NCBI RefSeq assembly: GCF_005771405.1
Contig: NZ_VAUA01000003.1
Coordinates: 426,745 to 490,744 of the forward strand
Length of the DNA: 64,000 bases
Direction of reading: 5' to 3'
Source: Parasedimentitalea maritima
GTDB lineage: Bacteria > Pseudomonadota > Alphaproteobacteria > Rhodobacterales > Rhodobacteraceae
Part shown: piece by piece, positions 62,487 to 64,000 of the stretch
Position numbering within the stretch: the first letter of the stretch is position 1
How the letters are laid out: each line of letters starts with the position of its first letter
Position numbers and translations under genes: made by a program
The notes under the pieces: model-generated
Told to the model about the DNA's origin: nothing
Seen by the model: the letters and a program-made list of their open reading frames with translations, nothing else
The model's database searches: none

Positions 62487-63785
62487 CTACTCATCAGAAT
62501 GAATCTCGGGTATTGAACTGACCTCGTCGCGCCCTCCGCTCCTGCGACTTCTCCGGACATCAACAAGAGACGTATCGATCAAATCCTTGAGATGGGCGGC
62601 ATAGTGCTTTTCGATCATCTCGACGCTGGTGCGGCAGTTTTTGGCGACCTGATAAATGTCTGCACCTTCTAGCAGACGGAAACAGATATAGCTGTGACGC
62701 AAGCTATAGGCCGTGCGGGCCTTGCCATGTCGATCAAGTTTAAGGTCATTCTCCACGAGAATGCCATTGAACATTTTTTTGAATTCATTGGGAAAGAGAA
62801 GATCCCGCTGTCTTGGCTGCCTGTCGCCGTCCAGCCGATCTTCAACCATATAGTCAGGGCGCTGCCGCGTGAGTAGCCTTTCAAAGGGGCGCACCGCCCC
62901 AGGCATACCCTTACAATAACCAACGCCGCGCTTACCGCGCACTTCAATCTCTAGAATGCGATCTCCGGAAAAGTCGTCATCCACGACTTCAATATCTCGG
63001 AACTCAAGTTGTTTGATTTCATCAGGGCACAGCCCTGTATTAACCATGAAGAGCACGAAGTCGTGCAATTGTTGGGCATGCCATTGAAAGCGAGTGCTTT
63101 TAGGGTGCGCTGCGTTTCGGCGTGTCGCCTCATAGAGCTGTTTGTATTCCTTCGGCGTGAACCAAGGGCGATGCTCGATCTTACTTTGGCGGCGATAGGG
63201 ATCAGAAACATCTGGAACGGTTTCAATCCAACCGTGGCGCTGAGTCGTTTTCAGCACCATGCTGAGCGTCACGATCTCATTGTGGATGGTGTTGCGGGCC
63301 GGTGGCTTCCACTTCTTCTCCTCGTCGTTCCTATCTGCTGGTTTGGACATGCGAGAAACACGGTATTCTTGGGAAGAACCAGAAGAGATGTCTTTGACGG
63401 GCATTTTGCCAAAATGAGGCTGAAGGTGAAGCCGAATACGATTCTTGTGGCCCTGCACCCATTTGGGGCTGCGCCGCCCCTGGGTGATTGCTTCATATTC
63501 GCGCTCAAATGTTTTCGCGGCTTTCTCAAAACTGGTGCCAAGTGCCAGTTCGCCAAAGCGATCCTTGTTGCGCAGCTCAAGGTACCAGTCCTCAGCGACC
63601 TCCTTGGCGAGCGCGAGGTTCTTCTGCTTCGTGCTCTTGCGCCACTCTGTGCCTTTGAGGAAGGTGTAGCAGTGCCAGTTCCCGCCCTTTTGACGGCGGT
63701 AGAGCTTCACTTTGTTACCCAGAATTGAGTGCCTTTCCGTAAGAAAATACCATGTGCGAATTTGTGCGATAAATGTGCGAGACAT
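62487..63785 (-). CDS. Tyrosine recombinase (integrase) with catalytic Arg replaced by Cys
   Basis: 432 residues. An Arm-type/SAM-like N-terminal region (FEREYEAITQ, then KNRIRLHLQPHFGKMPVKDI) precedes the catalytic domain. Box I reads NTGLCPDEIKQLEF: the catalytic Arg of TGLRPxE is Cys253 (codon 63027-63029, TGC where CGC would give Arg). Box II is intact (YSLRHSYI, Arg363-His364), and the nucleophile region has EKHYAAH with Tyr395. It probably integrated the element next to tRNA-fMet, 92 bases from its own start, but is now likely inactive. It reads toward the element interior. Confidence 0.85.
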   Translation of the reverse strand: MSRTFIAQIRTWYFLTERHSILGNKVKLYRRQKGGNWHCYTFLKGTEWRKSTKQKNLALAKEVAEDWYLELRNKDRFGELALGTSFEKAAKTFEREYEAITQGRRSPKWVQGHKNRIRLHLQPHFGKMPVKDISSGSSQEYRVSRMSKPADRNDEEKKWKPPARNTIHNEIVTLSMVLKTTQRHGWIETVPDVSDPYRRQSKIEHRPWFTPKEYKQLYEATRRNAAHPKSTRFQWHAQQLHDFVLFMVNTGLCPDEIKQLEFRDIEVVDDDFSGDRILEIEVRGKRGVGYCKGMPGAVRPFERLLTRQRPDYMVEDRLDGDRQPRQRDLLFPNEFKKMFNGILVENDLKLDRHGKARTAYSLRHSYICFRLLEGADIYQVAKNCRTSVEMIEKHYAAHLKDLIDTSLVDVRRSRRSGGRDEVSSIPEIHSDE

Positions 63786-63877
63786 AATAACGCTAACATG
63801 GGTGGTTTTCAGAAGGAATCACTGATTTTTAGGAGCCCGAAAGGGCATGTTATTCAGAGTGTTATCCTGTGGAAGGT
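63786..63877. other. Integrase promoter and likely attachment-site region
   Basis: Ninety-odd bases lie between the integrase start and the tRNA 3' end. Elements of this type use the tRNA 3' end as attachment site. I could not find its duplicate copy in the window. Confidence 0.4.
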
Positions 63878-63954
<77 letters not shown>

Positions 63955-64000
63955 ACAGTTTTGGTTGTCCTACCGCCCGGAGGGCTACTTGAGGACGTTT

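Overview
The window looks like a chromosomal segment of a marine alphaproteobacterium of the Roseobacter group (Rhodobacteraceae). The evidence is an initiator tRNA with alphaproteobacterial features, a glycerol ABC transporter of the GlpVSTPQU type, an HvrA/H-NS-like relic, and Roseobacter-type regulators and transporters. Genus and species cannot be read from the sequence.

Layout. 1-5.9 kb: exopolysaccharide genes (GT4 glycosyltransferase cut by the window edge, flippase, Wzz-like protein, BY-kinase-like protein with an altered P-loop, ExoY-like sugar transferase). 6.3-9.9 kb: three tandem paralogous AraC-type regulators, with a five-copy 8-bp repeat before the first. 10.3-15 kb: a GNAT/kinase-fold gene pair diverging from a 694-residue protein that carries two separate arrays of exactly 21 GGSKGSGS repeats. 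15.5-16.6 kb: THUMP RNA methyltransferase. 16.9-22.9 kb: glycerol ABC transporter operon. 23.0-24.5 kb: BlaI-like repressor and M56 membrane peptidase.

24.6-34.1 kb is the most interesting region: one long minus-strand transcription unit. It encodes two di-haem cytochrome c peroxidase-like proteins, a Tat-exported Rieske subunit, an AioA-family molybdopterin oxidoreductase, a HEAT-repeat protein, MoeA and a DUF2478 protein. The combination of AioA-like and AioB-like subunits with two di-haem peroxidases matches the dissimilatory iodate reductase cluster (IdrABP1P2) better than arsenite oxidase. A hybrid histidine kinase and an OmpR-type response regulator lie upstream. Three phased GTGACGA repeats sit in the leader of the cluster.

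37.4-43.8 kb: a complete Liv-type ABC importer with an alpha/beta hydrolase at its end and a divergent PAS-LuxR regulator. 43.8-45.0 kb: MltB-like lytic transglycosylase. 45.2-50.6 kb: RND efflux operon with DUF2141 protein and divergent TetR. 50.7-59.4 kb: a catabolic operon (ALDH, altered M19 dipeptidase, unknown 562-residue protein, DUF3726, Ldh2-type oxidoreductase) followed by a BCCT transporter, with a divergent LysR; probably uptake and breakdown of a quaternary amine or related amino compound.

59.4-63.95 kb is a decaying integrated element beside initiator tRNA-fMet. It holds a tyrosine recombinase whose first catalytic Arg position is Cys, an H-NS-family pseudogene, a broken membrane protein gene and a tRNA-like three-way-junction hairpin.
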